From positions 1 through 5,621 of the forward strand of contig NZ_JAIOSW010000180.1 in assembly GCF_021107415.1 (NCBI RefSeq): a stretch of 5,621 nucleotides of DNA. Reading direction: 5' to 3'. This document shows positions 5,016 through 5,621 of the stretch, one piece after another. The notes beneath the pieces were generated by a model. The model worked only from the letters and a program-made list of their open reading frames with translations. It was not told the DNA's origin and ran no database searches. This stretch comes from Desulfobacula sp. (lineage in GTDB: Bacteria > Desulfobacterota > Desulfobacteria > Desulfobacterales > Desulfobacteraceae). Numbering within the stretch: position 1 is the first letter of the stretch; each line of letters begins with the position of its first letter. Made by a program: the position numbers and the translations under genes.

Positions 5016-5621
5016 ATGAATACAAAAGCCAAAGAGAAGTCACAGATTAAGGTTATAACCGGAAATGCCGCAGCCGCGATCGGAGCCCAACTTGCCCGTC
5101 CGGATGTGGTGGCAGCATACCCGATTACTCCCCAGACAGAAATAATTGAGCAGATTTCCAAATTTCATGCAAACGGGGAAATGGATTGCGAACTGATTAC
5201 TGTTGAAGGTGAAAATTCTGCCATGAACGCTGTTATGGCTGCTTCCCTTGCAGGTGGCAGGGTGTTTACCGCCACTTCTTCATGGGGCCTTGCTTTTATG
5301 TATGATGCGGTTTTAGCAACAGCAGGGGCCAGAGCGCCAGTGGTCATGGTGAATGTAAATCGTGAAACACCGGGGATTATTGCCGTATGTTCCGGGCAGC
5401 AGGATATGATTTCCACAAGGGATGCCGGATGGATTTTCCTTATTGCAGAAGACTGCCAGGAAATAATCGACCTTGTTCTCCAAGCATACAGGCTGGCTGA
5501 GGATTATGATATCCAGGTGCCTGTTATGGTTCATTATGACGGGTTCTACCTGTCATACCTGTCTGAAGTTGTGGATGTGCCATTTCAGGAAGATGTCGAT
5601 AAATTTTTATCTGTTTTAAAA
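5016..5621 (+). CDS. porA: 2-oxoacid:ferredoxin oxidoreductase, alpha subunit (PorA-type), 3'-truncated by window edge
   Basis: ATG 5016 follows GGAGGGGGA (4998-5006). The frame stays open to the last base, giving 202 codons of a subunit usually near 380-400 residues. ITGNAAAAIGA leads to YPITPQTE (35-42), the pyrimidine-binding-domain signature, followed by VEGENSAM (63-70), FTATSSWGL (84-92), NVNR (113-116), and QQDMISTRDAGW (128-139). By alignment in the head with pyruvate:ferredoxin oxidoreductase, T38, E66 and R116 correspond to the substrate-contact threonine, the cofactor-activating glutamate and the substrate-contact arginine, all retained. The enzyme oxidatively decarboxylates a 2-oxoacid to an acyl-CoA, passing electrons through delta to ferredoxin, or runs in reverse for carbon fixation. 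Two differences from the PorA pattern I know stand out: E-N-S where E-H-S is common, and TPGIIAVCSGQQD where the usual text is closer to a 'P.NIW.D.sD' form. These leave the substrate open; a phenylglyoxylate-type or other aryl/branched-chain enzyme is possible. Beta and gamma genes should follow off the right edge. Confidence 0.87.
   Translation, partial: MNTKAKEKSQIKVITGNAAAAIGAQLARPDVVAAYPITPQTEIIEQISKFHANGEMDCELITVEGENSAMNAVMAASLAGGRVFTATSSWGLAFMYDAVLATAGARAPVVMVNVNRETPGIIAVCSGQQDMISTRDAGWIFLIAEDCQEIIDLVLQAYRLAEDYDIQVPVMVHYDGFYLSYLSEVVDVPFQEDVDKFLSVLK

Noticed and set aside
4751..5161. 136-aa minus-strand open frame across the delta/alpha junction
   Set aside because: It is antisense to two clearly recognised genes with conserved motifs, has no recognisable domain, and has no ribosome binding site of note.

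Overview
The window looks like a chromosomal segment of an anaerobic, AT-leaning Gram-negative bacterium, most likely a sulfate-reducing Desulfobacterales relative (Desulfobacter/Desulfobacula type). This is an inference from the gene content: an HDOD signalling protein, a periplasmic von Willebrand A (VWA) protein paired with a two-component system, and a multi-subunit 2-oxoacid:ferredoxin oxidoreductase, all with strong Shine-Dalgarno sites and a Gram-negative signal peptide. The lineage was not verified by any search. All recognisable genes are on the + strand.

Layout. (1) 1-495: the 3' part of an HDOD-domain gene that enters from the left. (2) 496-643: a non-coding region dense in ordered sequence. 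It holds four phased 11-nt units (read on the minus strand), then two nested inverted repeats overlapping a weak promoter candidate. (3) 644-4452: a compact three-gene unit made of a secreted VWA protein, a membrane sensor histidine kinase 25 nt downstream, and an OmpR/PhoB-type response regulator that overlaps the kinase by 14 nt. (4) 4453-4731: a non-coding region with a palindromic stem that may be a weak terminator or operator, a long A/T tract, a TTGACA promoter candidate with three GCTAT repeats, a 9-bp inverted repeat in the leader, and a strong ribosome binding site. (5) 4732-5621: the delta (2x[4Fe-4S] ferredoxin-like) subunit and the first 202 codons of the alpha subunit of a PorA-type 2-oxoacid:ferredoxin oxidoreductase, which continues off the right edge.

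How the genes may work together. The VWA protein is predicted to be exported and the kinase has a large extracytoplasmic sensor region, so the two could meet in the periplasm. The kinase would pass phosphate to the adjacent DNA-binding regulator. The 11-nt repeat spacing upstream of the VWA gene is the spacing used by OmpR/PhoB-family regulators, so autoregulation is an attractive but untested idea. Delta and alpha are the first two genes of an oxidoreductase operon with its own promoter. Whether the two-component system controls that operon cannot be told from the sequence. The strongest candidate for something undescribed is the VWA-kinase-regulator module together with its repeat-rich upstream region.
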